A stretch of DNA of 48,228 bases from a virus. Both the position numbers and the translations under genes were made by a program. The stretch is from the IMG/VR virus record IMGVR_UViG_3300026519_000642, positions 1 to 48,228 of that record, one strand, 5' to 3'. This document shows positions 29,125 through 36,211 of the stretch, piece after piece (within the stretch, counting starts at the first letter, position 1; every line of letters starts with the position of its first letter). The notes beneath the pieces were generated by a model, which saw only the letters and a program-made list of their open reading frames with translations, was not told the origin of the DNA and did no database searches.

Positions 29125-30043
29125 CTGTCACACCATCTTCAACGACTTCCGAGGCTGTGCTTTCAATGATGGATAGATTCATAATGGATTCTATCTGTGA
29201 TGGTTTTAATTCAGCTTTTTTACTAATTGACGCAATCAACTGAGAAACAGTAAATCTCTTTTTTTCGATAACTTGTTGCCATTGCGGTAACAATTCATTG
29301 AATCTGTCATCGCTCATAATCTCTTTTTTTGGCTCCGCGTTTTGTTGATTTATTGATTCGTATTTATTGCTGATTTCAACGGCTTCATTAATTGATGAGG
29401 AAACATCAATCGGCATTTTGCTAATAACATATTTAATCGCTTTGGCCCTCAGCATTTGCAGCAACCAATTTTTGTAGGGTGAAAAATCAGAATTTGCTCC
29501 TGGCGATCCTGCTATGATTTTGTATAGCATTCCAGCCTCGACATATTCTGTTGTTTCTAATTCTGTTTCAATTTCTTTAATTGAAACAATCATCCCAACC
29601 AGATTATCTTTTAACCATTTGTCGTTATAAAGTTCTCTGTCGATATTTGGCTGAAAATCAATTTTCACATTATGACCGTATCCCTCTATTGTGAAATGGT
29701 CAATGGTTGTTACCGGATCAGCCATAACGCTATAACCATCGCGTTTTGCCATCATTTGCCAACCTTTATATCCGATATCAAGCTGGGCTTTTCCTTTGTA
29801 TGTGACAACATAGCCTTGGCCAGCTCTCAGTGGCAACCCTAAGCTTGCAGCTTCTAATGCACAATGTAAGAGGCTTTCAGGCTCTGCTTTTTTTAATTGA
29901 TCGTTTGTTGCAAGCGCAATGGCAGCTTGCTTGAACGCCCCAATTTCTTTTTGTGTATTTAGTAGTGACAAGATAGTGTCTTTAATTGATGGAGATTCAA
30001 TTAATTCCATCATTGTTTCTTGTCGTTTTTCTAATTGATTCAT
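29117..30043 (-). CDS. recT: RecT-type single-strand annealing protein (308 aa)
   Basis: A 308-aa RecT family protein: AIALATNDQLKKAEPESLLH, CALEAASLGLPLRAGQGYVV, YKGKAQLDIGYKGWQMMAKR, LVGMIVSIKEIETE and MLRAKAIKYVISKMP. The pattern of the conserved SL-LNL-like and GYKG segments is typical. It anneals single-stranded DNA produced by the YqaJ nuclease during phage recombination and replication. The C-terminal 50 residues form a likely partner-binding helix. It overlaps the 45-aa gene at its start and the nuclease at its end. Confidence 0.95.
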   Translation of the reverse strand: MNQLEKRQETMMELIESPSIKDTILSLLNTQKEIGAFKQAAIALATNDQLKKAEPESLLHCALEAASLGLPLRAGQGYVVTYKGKAQLDIGYKGWQMMAKRDGYSVMADPVTTIDHFTIEGYGHNVKIDFQPNIDRELYNDKWLKDNLVGMIVSIKEIETELETTEYVEAGMLYKIIAGSPGANSDFSPYKNWLLQMLRAKAIKYVISKMPIDVSSSINEAVEISNKYESINQQNAEPKKEIMSDDRFNELLPQWQQVIEKKRFTVSQLIASISKKAELKPSQIESIMNLSIIESTASEVVEDGVTDE

Positions 30044-30177
30044 TTTAAATCCTCATCATCTTCATCTAAATATTCAGGTAATGGCCTACCTTCTGTTTTG
30101 AGTTTGTTTAAGCAATACTCCCTGTATTCCTGCTGGTCAAATTTATTTAATTGATCAAATGTTTCCTCTTTTAGCAT
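30040..30177 (-). CDS. Small acidic protein (45 aa)
   Basis: A 45-aa acidic helical protein (MLKEETFDQLNKFDQQEYRE at the start, DEDDEDL at the end). Its stop overlaps the RecT start, so it is coupled to RecT, with GGAG upstream of its own start. Function unknown; too short for the usual gene thresholds. Confidence 0.6.
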   Translation of the reverse strand: MLKEETFDQLNKFDQQEYREYCLNKLKTEGRPLPEYLDEDDEDLK

Positions 30178-30187
30178 TTTGTTTCTC

Positions 30188-30349
30188 CTATTTTTCGTTA
30201 ATAATCAGTTCCTTTTCAATTTCTATTTTGTATTGATAATCATATCCATAGATATAACTATTAAAGCTAAATTTTGCCTTGTTTCCTTCTTTGCAGTCGT
30301 AACGACCTAATGCAAAAAGAAGGCAGTTAAAGAAGTATTTTATTTTCAT
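30188..30349 (-). CDS. Small protein (53 aa)
   Basis: A 53-aa protein (MKIKYFFNCLLFALGRYDCK, then a strand-rich aromatic part). The N-terminus is weakly hydrophobic, possibly membrane-associated. Its ATG overlaps the previous stop by three bases. Unknown. Confidence 0.5.
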   Translation of the reverse strand: MKIKYFFNCLLFALGRYDCKEGNKAKFSFNSYIYGYDYQYKIEIEKELIINEK

Positions 30350-30429
30350 CTATACCACCACCCATCAAGTCCTAAGTAGCTAAAAAAAAGTCCTAGTAAA
30401 AACATTAAGATGACAATTATTTTTTCCAT
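30346..30429 (-). CDS. Tiny membrane protein (27 aa)
   Basis: A 27-aa peptide, MEKIIVILMFLLGLFFSYLG and GLDGWWYR-like end (ends LDGWWYR), one transmembrane helix. It overlaps both neighbours. Phage early operons often carry such small membrane peptides, for example as superinfection or host-killing factors, but no family is known. Confidence 0.45.
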   Translation of the reverse strand: MEKIIVILMFLLGLFFSYLGLDGWWYR

Positions 30430-30677
30430 CATGCGTATTCCTTGTGTTGCTGCATTGACGGCAACAAATCCTTTTCTATGGCCCTGAGCTGCTCAGAGCT
30501 TAGTAAATCTATAATGTCAGTTTCGCCATAGCATACTGACCAAATATCGACATCCTCATCAATGTTTTCTTGCCACAAGCCTCCCTTTTGCGCCTCAGTG
30601 ATGCTGTAAGTCACATCAACATAAATGTCGTTTGTTTTGCCTTCAACTTCTATTGTTAGTGTGTAGCCTGTTTGCAT
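30429..30677 (-). CDS. Early protein of unknown function (82 aa)
   Basis: An 82-aa protein (MQTGYTLTIEVEGKTNDIYV, then YSITEAQKGGLWQENIDEDV and LSSEQLRAIEKDLLPSMQQH). First gene after the leftward promoter at 30712-30740; ATG 30677 is preferred to the upstream TTG, which lies in the -35 box. It has strand-rich N-terminal and helical C-terminal halves. Not recognised. Confidence 0.65.
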   Translation of the reverse strand: MQTGYTLTIEVEGKTNDIYVDVTYSITEAQKGGLWQENIDEDVDIWSVCYGETDIIDLLSSEQLRAIEKDLLPSMQQHKEYA

Positions 30678-30711
30678 AATATTTACCGTGCTGTTTCTTA
30701 ATGTTGTATAT

Positions 30712-30740
30712 ATATTAGCATTGCTGATAAATAAAGTCAA
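30712..30740 (-). promoter_or_regulatory. Leftward early promoter (PL-like) with operators
   Basis: On the minus strand TTGACT (30735-30740), 17 bases, TAATAT (30712-30717). The spacer contains AGCAATGCT, a 9-bp site with AGCA-A-TGCT symmetry, and a further TTAGCA half site lies at 30750-30755. The same symmetrical site is in the opposing promoter at 31679-31708, so CI and/or Cro probably bind both. Confidence 0.85.
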
Positions 30741-30784
30741 TAAAAAATATTAGCAGTTTTGATTTTTTTTATCGAAAGCACAAA

Positions 30785-30806
30785 AAAACCGCAATTAAGC
30801 GGTTTT
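30785..30806 (-). terminator. Terminator after the CI gene
   Basis: AAAACCGC (30785-30792) and GCGGTTTT (30799-30806) form an 8-bp stem with a 6-base loop. Read on the minus strand it is followed by a T-run, so it should end CI transcription; some T residues also flank the plus-strand side. Confidence 0.8.
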
Positions 30807-30828
30807 ATTCTTCGTTTTTGTGTGTTTT

Positions 30829-31623
30829 TTAAATTTCGCCGGCTTGCCAAACAACCTGGCCGATCACATCAATATTTTCTCTAAATTCTGTATCAGTGGC
30901 AATTTCTTCTGGAAATATAGTGTTGTCTGATTTCATGATAATACCACCATCAAATCTATTATATAGTCGTTTTATTTTCAGCTCTTTTTTGTATTTTATG
31001 CAATATATTTTGCCGTCATTTATTTCAATTTCTCCTTTGTTTATTAAAAGAAGTGCTCCGTCTTTAATGGTTTCTCTCATTGAATCGCCAGAAAATTCAA
31101 TACAAACCAGATTTGATTTTTTAAACCCTTTCTTCTTTAACCAGTCTGATTTAAAAGCAAAACTCCCGGCTTTATTATTATTAATCACAATTTCTCCATT
31201 TTCTTTAGATAGTGAAATAACTACCCTGGGAACAATGGCATAGGCACCATTAGGTAAATATTCTGCATTGTCCCATTCAACTATACTTTGTGTTTTTAAA
31301 TCATCCGTTGACATCTCTTTTATAGTTATTTTTCCTTTTATGTCTTTATTAATAAACGAATCTAATTCTGGCTTTATTTGGCCGGGATTACAGCCAAGGA
31401 ATTTGGAAAATTTTAAAATTGTGCTGTCATTAAGTGCGACCTTGCCGTTTAAATATTGACTAATGGCCCCTTGTGTTTCAAATCCCAATTGTTCTGCGGC
31501 CCTTTCTTGTGTTAATTTTTTGCCTTTTTGCCTCCATTCTTGCTTTTTTTTATTCCATATTTTTTTGAGATTATCAGCATATTTTTTTTGCGCGATGGTT
31601 AGCGGTGTTCTCTGTATTTTCAT
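30829..31623 (-). CDS. CI-type repressor with S24 peptidase domain (264 aa)
   Basis: A 264-aa repressor. Residues 36-63 form the HTH (KLTQERAAEQLGFETQGAIS, then QYLNG). The C-terminal S24 domain shows an AG cleavage site (KAGSFAF, Ala152-Gly153), the nucleophile Ser181 (SGDSM) and Lys218 (KIKRL), 37 residues apart as in LexA and CI. It should keep the prophage silent and self-cleave when RecA is activated by DNA damage. Its transcript is predicted to start at or within a few bases of its ATG (31623). Confidence 0.95.
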   Translation of the reverse strand: MKIQRTPLTIAQKKYADNLKKIWNKKKQEWRQKGKKLTQERAAEQLGFETQGAISQYLNGKVALNDSTILKFSKFLGCNPGQIKPELDSFINKDIKGKITIKEMSTDDLKTQSIVEWDNAEYLPNGAYAIVPRVVISLSKENGEIVINNNKAGSFAFKSDWLKKKGFKKSNLVCIEFSGDSMRETIKDGALLLINKGEIEINDGKIYCIKYKKELKIKRLYNRFDGGIIMKSDNTIFPEEIATDTEFRENIDVIGQVVWQAGEI

Positions 31624-31631
31624 AGTATAAA

Positions 31632-31659
31632 TTATTAGCCAAACTATTAAAAGTCACAA
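31632..31659 (-). promoter_or_regulatory. Possible promoter for the CI gene (PRM-like)
   Basis: On the minus strand TTGTGA (31654-31659), 16 bases, TAATAA (31632-31637). The start would be about 31625, only two bases before the ATG, so the message would be nearly leaderless, as is lambda cI from PRM. Both boxes are imperfect, consistent with a promoter that needs an activator such as CI. Confidence 0.5.
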
Positions 31660-31678
31660 ATAGCACATGAAATTATTT

Positions 31679-31708
31679 TTGACATTTATTAATCAGCAGT
31701 GCTAATAT
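31679..31708 (+). promoter_or_regulatory. Rightward early promoter (PR-like) with operator
   Basis: TTGACA (31679-31684), 18 bases, TAATAT (31703-31708). The spacer ends ATCAGCAGTGC, with AGCA-G-TGCT over 31694-31702, the same site as at the leftward promoter. The start of the Cro gene (31715) falls at the predicted transcription start, and no ribosome site is seen, so the mRNA may be leaderless. Confidence 0.85.
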
Positions 31709-31714
31709 AAAGTC

Positions 31715-31933
31715 ATGAACTTAGAAGAATTTGTAAAAAAACATAAAACACAGAGCAATGCTGCTAAACAATTAGGTGTTAGCCAGGCAATGATTTCAAG
31801 CTGGTTGACTAACCGCTATGAGATAACAGCCAACACAGCATTGTTTTTAGAGGATCGTTCAAACGGTGAAATATCGCGGTTTGATTTGTTGCCCGATGTT
31901 TTTCAAATAAATTCAACAGTTGTTAATGAATAA
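31715..31933 (+). CDS. Cro-like regulator (72 aa)
   Basis: A 72-aa HTH protein of the YdaS/Cro type: MNLEEFVKKHKTQSNAAKQL, then GVSQAMISSWLTNRYEITAN and a helix with FLEDRSNG. It is divergent from CI across the PR-like operator and should favour lytic growth. With no leader or ribosome site, it may be translated from a leaderless message. A strong terminator lies 31 bases after its stop, so genes beyond may need antitermination. Confidence 0.85.
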   Translation: MNLEEFVKKHKTQSNAAKQLGVSQAMISSWLTNRYEITANTALFLEDRSNGEISRFDLLPDVFQINSTVVNE

Positions 31934-31964
31934 ACAAGTTGCTTTCCTCCGAAGCTACCACTCC

Positions 31965-31989
31965 CCCCGCCCAGAGCGGGGTTTTTTTT
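31965..31989 (+). terminator. Strong terminator after Cro
   Basis: CCCCGC (31965-31970), loop CCAGA, GCGGGG (31976-31981), then eight T. A textbook rho-independent terminator in an otherwise AT-rich gap. It lies where lambda tR1 does; no N-like gene was recognised. Confidence 0.95.
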
Positions 31990-32057
31990 GATTAAAATTT
32001 GTAATTATTTACTTACGCTAAATAAATACTATTAGATTATTTTTAAAAATCACTTAA

Positions 32058-32870
32058 ATGTTTACATTTTTTAATGATGACGAAGAAGCAAAACTAAATG
32101 GTTTACCGCTCATGGCTCAGATTATTTATATGAGAGGAATTAGGCGATTTATGGATGGTGAAAACGCCATAACAGGAATAAAACGAAAAATCAGTTACCA
32201 ATCATTAATTGAGACGGTTTATGTTGAGCCGAAGCAGGGTAGAGCACATGAACCAAGGCCAACAATAAAAAAAATGAGAAATATTATAAAAATCCTTTCA
32301 GAACAAGGGCTTATACAGACAATTGAGAAAGATAGGCAACTTGTTTTTTTCTGCCCATTAGCAACAACGAATAATTACGTCCAAAAAAAAGAGGGCAGAG
32401 CAGGGGCAGAGCAGGGGCAGACCAAACATGGCAGGCTCAATGCCACGGATAACAAGGCTTTGACAGAAAAGCATGGCATAGGAATGGCAGACAACAGTCA
32501 GCCGAAGAAGGGCATACATCAGATAGTCAAATTATCAAATATTAAAAAAGAAAATTATAAAAGAAAAAGTGGCGAAGTTTCGGTCCCGGATTTTATCGAC
32601 AAACAACTTTGGGAAGAATGGCTAAATTTTCGTAAAGAAAACAAACTAGCCAATACAGTCTATGAATTAAAAACACTCATTGAAAATTTGAAGGGTTGTG
32701 AGAATGAAAATATTTCTGCAAATGACGCAATCAAAATTGCATTACAACAAAAATGGAAATCAGTTAAGTCCGACTGGGTAATCAGCTACCAACGATCACA
32801 AAACAAACAGCACAGGGTAATAAATCATGGCATCACAAGAGAAGAACTCGAATCAACAGATTTCTTTTAA
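32058..32870 (+). CDS. O-like replication initiator (270 aa)
   Basis: A 270-aa protein with an N-terminal winged-helix-like domain (residues 12-110; YMRGIRRFMDGENAITGIKR and TIKKMRNIIKILSEQGLIQT), a polar linker encoded by the GC-rich repeats, and a C-terminal domain (LWEEWLNFRKENKLANTVYE; WKSVKSDWV) of the kind found in phage replication initiators. It should bind the origin inside its own gene and recruit the P-like protein. The next gene overlaps it by 44 bases. Confidence 0.8.
   Translation: MFTFFNDDEEAKLNGLPLMAQIIYMRGIRRFMDGENAITGIKRKISYQSLIETVYVEPKQGRAHEPRPTIKKMRNIIKILSEQGLIQTIEKDRQLVFFCPLATTNNYVQKKEGRAGAEQGQTKHGRLNATDNKALTEKHGIGMADNSQPKKGIHQIVKLSNIKKENYKRKSGEVSVPDFIDKQLWEEWLNFRKENKLANTVYELKTLIENLKGCENENISANDAIKIALQQKWKSVKSDWVISYQRSQNKQHRVINHGITREELESTDFF
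32393..32423 (+). repeat. Direct repeats inside the O-like gene, candidate origin
   Basis: GGGCAGAGCAG occurs at 32393-32403 and 32404-32414, followed by a partial third copy at 32415-32421. These are in the linker-coding middle of the O-like gene, as lambda iterons are in gene O. A GC-rich stretch to about 32520 is followed by an A/T-only stretch (about 32526-32566), which suits DNA unwinding. Confidence 0.6.
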
Positions 32871-33336
32871 TCGTAAAGTTAACAATCTTGCTGAATTGGT
32901 TGCAACGGTTGTGACGGTTATGAAAGCCGATTACATTTCTGAATTTAATCGACAATTCAAATCACCAGAGGATTTAAGAGACTTTAAAAATCGACTTTAT
33001 ACAAAAATCAGGAAATTTGATCATAAAGCGATTATTGATGGCTATGAAAGATATGCTGCTGAAAATCCTAATTTTATGCCTGGCGTACAAAAGCTTGTTT
33101 TTTATATGAAAATCGAAAACGATAAAATATTACGCAAACAACAAGAGCAACTGAAAGCGATTGAAAAAAAATCAGAGAAAAAAATAACACGTCATATCAA
33201 TCTAGCAGAAATGCTGAAAAAAAAGCGTAAAAGCGATAGCTGGATGACAACAAAAGACATGGTTAGCGAATTAAATACCCTTATTTCAAAAAATATTGCA
33301 CATGGAACGGCAAAAACAAAAAAGATTAGCGGTTAG
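32827..33336 (+). CDS. P-like helicase loader (169 aa)
   Basis: A 169-aa basic helical protein: ELVATVVTVMKADYISEFNR, KNRLYTKIRKFDHKAIIDGY, ENPNFMPGVQKLVFYMKIEN. NPNFMP-V-KLV is typical of phage P/gp14-type loaders that bring the host DnaB helicase to the origin. The start overlaps the O-like gene by 44 bases. The Lys-rich C-terminus is probably disordered. Confidence 0.75.
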   Translation: MASQEKNSNQQISFNRKVNNLAELVATVVTVMKADYISEFNRQFKSPEDLRDFKNRLYTKIRKFDHKAIIDGYERYAAENPNFMPGVQKLVFYMKIENDKILRKQQEQLKAIEKKSEKKITRHINLAEMLKKKRKSDSWMTTKDMVSELNTLISKNIAHGTAKTKKISG

Positions 33337-33391
33337 TAGGGTTAGAAATTATCGTCGCTTAAATCGACTGTAATTAGATTAAATTAGCGCA

Positions 33392-33640
33392 ATGACAAAC
33401 CGAATTGAAAATATAGTTTTAAATGTTTTTGATGACGATTTTTTGTCACACGATGAATTAGTAAATATAACGGCACTTAATGGCTTTGTTGTTTGCCTAG
33501 CCGTCGATGAACTGATTAGGAAATTAAAAGTTTTTAAATTTTGTGGGAAATATAAACGCATTGCCTGCGCGAATGATGATGAAATAAAAATTTCAATGCA
33601 ATTATTTGTTTATTGCTATATTTTTAATCATTATGAGTAA
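33392..33640 (+). CDS. Small winged-helix-like protein (82 aa)
   Basis: An 82-aa protein (MTNRIENIVLNVFDDDFLSH, ELVNITALNGFVVCLAVDEL, IRKLKVFKFCGKYKRI). The helix, turn and strand pair with a basic wing suggests a small DNA-binding fold. Its stop overlaps the next ATG. Unknown function. Confidence 0.55.
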   Translation: MTNRIENIVLNVFDDDFLSHDELVNITALNGFVVCLAVDELIRKLKVFKFCGKYKRIACANDDEIKISMQLFVYCYIFNHYE

Positions 33641-33917
33641 ATTATTTATTTTTGTTAAAAATAAGGTTATTGATTTTTATAATCAAAACAGTATTAAAAA
33701 TAATAATCATTTATTGAAGCAAGTTGATTTTCTTAAATCAGAAATGACGAGATTAACTTACAATAAAATATTATTAACAACAGCTCATAAAGAGTATAAA
33801 AATAAATCATTATTAGTGGTAAGACGGTTAAAAACCGTTATATTTATTTTAATATTATTATTATCTCTTTCATTTTTATTTAATTATTTATTGGTTATTA
33901 GGCTTAATAATGGGTAA
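33633..33917 (+). CDS. Membrane protein with C-terminal anchor (94 aa)
   Basis: A 94-aa protein with a helical N-terminal half (MSKLFIFVKNKVIDFYNQNS and LLKQVDFLKSEMTRL) and one C-terminal transmembrane helix (VIFILILLLSLSFLFNYLLV, residues 70-89). The upstream TTG start is rejected in favour of ATG 33633, which overlaps the previous stop. A spanin- or holin-like part is conceivable, since the endolysin lies 0.8 kb downstream, but this is not shown. Confidence 0.55.
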   Translation: MSKLFIFVKNKVIDFYNQNSIKNNNHLLKQVDFLKSEMTRLTYNKILLTTAHKEYKNKSLLVVRRLKTVIFILILLLSLSFLFNYLLVIRLNNG

Positions 33918-34215
33918 TAAATGGCCGTTTATTGATGGACAAGAAAAACATAAACGATTTATTGATGATTTAACTGATAAAATCGTTAATTCTAATATTG
34001 ATGATTTTAATTATCATGTTTTGGCAATAGACCAGGACACTATCAACTGTGGTTTGTTTTATGTTTTTGATGAGTTTTACAATGTCAATGTGTCGATTGA
34101 TTTAACTAGCATTGATAAATGGGATGTCGGTTTTTATGACCGTAATGTTAATTATTTTTCAGATATTTTTATTGAAAGAATAAAAATTAATAAATCGTTA
34201 AATACAGTTAATTAG
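33910..34215 (+). CDS. Unknown protein (101 aa)
   Basis: A 101-aa acidic protein (MGNKWPFIDGQEKHKRFIDD; NYHVLAIDQDTINCGLFYVF). It has an overlapping start with the previous gene and abuts the next at its stop. The family is not recognised; it lies in the replication region and is probably early. Confidence 0.5.
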   Translation: MGNKWPFIDGQEKHKRFIDDLTDKIVNSNIDDFNYHVLAIDQDTINCGLFYVFDEFYNVNVSIDLTSIDKWDVGFYDRNVNYFSDIFIERIKINKSLNTVN

Positions 34216-34217
34216 TG

Positions 34218-34409
34218 ATGTCATTACAACCGTTTTTTGAAGATAAAAAGTGGCTCATAAATAAGTTTAGAGAATATAAAAATCAGAGACCATCTGATAA
34301 TCAAATTAGTGCATTCAATGAAAAAGTATGTGTCATTATGATGAGTGATAATATTGATGAGGATTATGCAAGAAATAAGGCATATAACGCATTATTTGAA
34401 AATGAATGA
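34218..34409 (+). CDS. Small helical protein (63 aa)
   Basis: A 63-aa helical protein (LQPFFEDKKWLINKFREYKN; YARNKAYNALFENE). ATG 34218 is chosen, with a GTG at 34215 as the alternative. Its stop overlaps the RusA ATG. Unknown. Confidence 0.5.
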   Translation: MSLQPFFEDKKWLINKFREYKNQRPSDNQISAFNEKVCVIMMSDNIDEDYARNKAYNALFENE

Positions 34410-34752
34410 TTGAACAAAAAATAAATATTAAACCATTATCTGTTAATGATGCGTGGAAAGGAAAACGATATAAAACTGAAAAATATAAAAATTATGAAAA
34501 TGTTTTATTTAATTATTATTTAAAAAAAAAAATAGGAATGTAAAATTTATTAATTGCCGGTTAAAAATTACATTTGAATTTGGGTTTAGCAGCAAGGCGT
34601 CTGACTACGATAATCCTATAAAAATTTTACAAGATATTTTGCAGAAAAAATATGGTTTTAATGATAGCTATATTTATGAAGCGAATATAAAAAAAACAAT
34701 CGTAAAAAAAGGTAATGAATTTGTTTATTTTAAAATTGAAAAATTGTGCTGA
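34406..34752 (+). pseudogene. rusA: RusA-type Holliday junction nuclease, frame broken at A11
   Basis: ATG 34406 opens MIEQKINIKPLSVNDAWKGK and RYKTEKYKNYENVLFNYYLK, then stops at 34541-34543 after a run of eleven A (34522-34532). Reading from the run in the -1 frame gives LKITFEFGFSSKASDYDNPI, KILQDILQKKYGFNDSYIYE and a Lys-rich end to TGA 34750-34752. D-YDN--K--QD is the RusA metal motif. Joined, the product is about 115 aa, the normal length (120 aa). Either slippage on the A-run yields the protein, or one A is missing from the sequence. RusA resolves recombination intermediates. Confidence 0.8.
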
Positions 34753-35147
34753 AAATTTATTTCAATATTGATGAGTTTTGCATTACAAAAGGGATGATTC
34801 CGCAAGAAATAGCGAATAAAATTCTTTATCACATATCAATTATTAATCCAATTAGAGTTGAATTAGGCCATCCAATTTATGTATCTAAAAACTCGGGATA
34901 CAGGCCAAAATGGTATGAATTAAGCCGTGGTCGTTCTGGCAATAGTGAGCACTGCTATGTTAATAAAGGGGCTGCTGATTATACATGCAGAAAATCAGAC
35001 ATTAGAATGTTATTACATGAATTGTTAAATTCTGAGTATATGCGTGTTTGTTATTATCCTAATGATAATTTTATTCATTGCGATTTAAAAGGTAGTATAA
35101 AACAGTATTACATTGATTATGGTAATGGGTGGTATCTGCAAAAATAA
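34746..35147 (+). CDS. M15-type peptidase, likely endolysin (133 aa)
   Basis: A 133-aa zinc peptidase of the M15_3 type, from GTG 34746. Zinc ligands are H69 (GNSEHC), D78 (KGAADYT) and H111 (FIHCDL). The SGYRP and RGRSGNSEHC segments are typical. It has no signal peptide, so it needs a holin to reach the wall. It should cut peptide cross-links in peptidoglycan during lysis. The start overlaps the RusA end by seven bases. Confidence 0.85.
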   Translation: MLKIYFNIDEFCITKGMIPQEIANKILYHISIINPIRVELGHPIYVSKNSGYRPKWYELSRGRSGNSEHCYVNKGAADYTCRKSDIRMLLHELLNSEYMRVCYYPNDNFIHCDLKGSIKQYYIDYGNGWYLQK

Positions 35148-35252
35148 TTATTTTGAATTTTGTTTATAAAATATATAATGTAAGTAATTAATATTATTAA
35201 TTAAAAATATTAATCGTCGAGATGACGTTTTTTTCCTAAAACTGGAGTTATT
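35148..35252 (+). promoter_or_regulatory. AT-rich leader before the fibre genes
   Basis: TATAAT-like boxes (about 35173) with TTGAAT about 15-17 bases upstream may be a late promoter. CGTC-GAGAT-GACG at 35216-35228 followed by seven T resembles a short terminator, so the leader may be attenuated. Confidence 0.4.
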
Positions 35253-35627
35253 ATGGCTGTAACATATTCATCTGCAACAAAAGACGCTCGCATGACCGCT
35301 GTTCGTGATCAAATTGATTCGGGTGGTGCAGGAACCATTCAAATTGGCACAGCAGGCATGGGAACTATTTTGGCTGAAATAGTATTAGATGCAACAAGTG
35401 GAACTGTGTCAGGCGGTGTTTTAACACTCTCATCATTTCCGAAATCTGATTCTAGTGCAAATGCAACCGGAACGGCAGCAGAAGCTAAAGTTATCAATGG
35501 TTCATCTGCCGATGTAATAACCGGGTTAACTGTTGGAACATCTGGTTCTGATATAAATTTAGATTCTGTTGCAATTACATCAGGACAAACAGTAACGCTA
35601 AACAGCGCAACTATTACACATTTCTGA
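35253..35627 (+). CDS. Ser/Thr-rich structural protein (124 aa)
   Basis: A 124-aa Gly/Ser/Thr/Ala-rich protein (SGGAGTIQIGTAGMGTILAE; SGTVSGGVLTLSSFPKSDSS). Short strands with few charged residues are typical of virion decoration or fibre parts. Its start has a GGAG ribosome site. The family is not certain. Confidence 0.55.
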   Translation: MAVTYSSATKDARMTAVRDQIDSGGAGTIQIGTAGMGTILAEIVLDATSGTVSGGVLTLSSFPKSDSSANATGTAAEAKVINGSSADVITGLTVGTSGSDINLDSVAITSGQTVTLNSATITHF

Positions 35628-35938
35628 TGGCTGAAATTTTAGTCAAAGCCGGGGTTCAAATTAATGCGTATGAGCCAGGGGATATTATTGTGGTTCGAGA
35701 AGATGGGTTTAAATGGGGCAAAAGTGAACTTGATAAAAGTTTGTTTAATGTCATTAAATTTCCAGGAGAACCAGTTGAAAAATATCAGGGTTTTGTTGAA
35801 GAATTAAAAAAGTTTCCTGATTTATCTTCTGTGCCAATTCATCTTAAACATTTATTTTTATCTGATGCTGTTATTAATGCAGAAACAGTTAAACCGCGTA
35901 AATATCAGATTGTAAATAATACAGTAGTGAGTAAATAG
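35627..35938 (+). CDS. Unknown structural-region protein (103 aa)
   Basis: A 103-aa alpha/beta protein (LVKAGVQINAYEPGDIIVVR; EDGFKWGKSELDKSLFNVIK; FVEELKKFPDLSSVPIHLKH). It starts on the previous stop (TGATG), so translation is coupled. Not recognised. Confidence 0.5.
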   Translation: MAEILVKAGVQINAYEPGDIIVVREDGFKWGKSELDKSLFNVIKFPGEPVEKYQGFVEELKKFPDLSSVPIHLKHLFLSDAVINAETVKPRKYQIVNNTVVSK

Positions 35939-35940
35939 AC

Positions 35941-36207
35941 ATGCCTGTTAAATTAGATAATCCGATTGTCGTTTCTGACGCAACAGACATAGACGTAACA
36001 TCATTTACGTTTGATGTTGATACAAACACAATTTTTATAGGATTTAATACTGTTGCTGATGATGGCACGATAACATCAAAAGATAGTGAAATATTAACAG
36101 GAAATGAAGCATTATCGATGATAAGTAGTATTGATGCAGCCGCCCTTAAAAATGCTCTCTATGACGCTATTTTAGCAAAAAGATCATTAACAGGCACTAT
36201 CGTATAA
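35941..36207 (+). CDS. Unknown structural-region protein (88 aa)
   Basis: An 88-aa strand-rich protein (LDNPIVVSDATDIDVTSFTF; DVDTNTIFIGFNTVADDGTI) with a helical end (AALKNALYDAILAKRS). Two bases after the previous stop, five before the fibre gene. Not recognised. Confidence 0.5.
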   Translation: MPVKLDNPIVVSDATDIDVTSFTFDVDTNTIFIGFNTVADDGTITSKDSEILTGNEALSMISSIDAAALKNALYDAILAKRSLTGTIV

Positions 36208-36211
36208 TTTT

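Noticed and set aside
33633-33917. Holin assignment for the C-terminally anchored protein
   Set aside because: Only one transmembrane helix and no family match; position alone is not enough.
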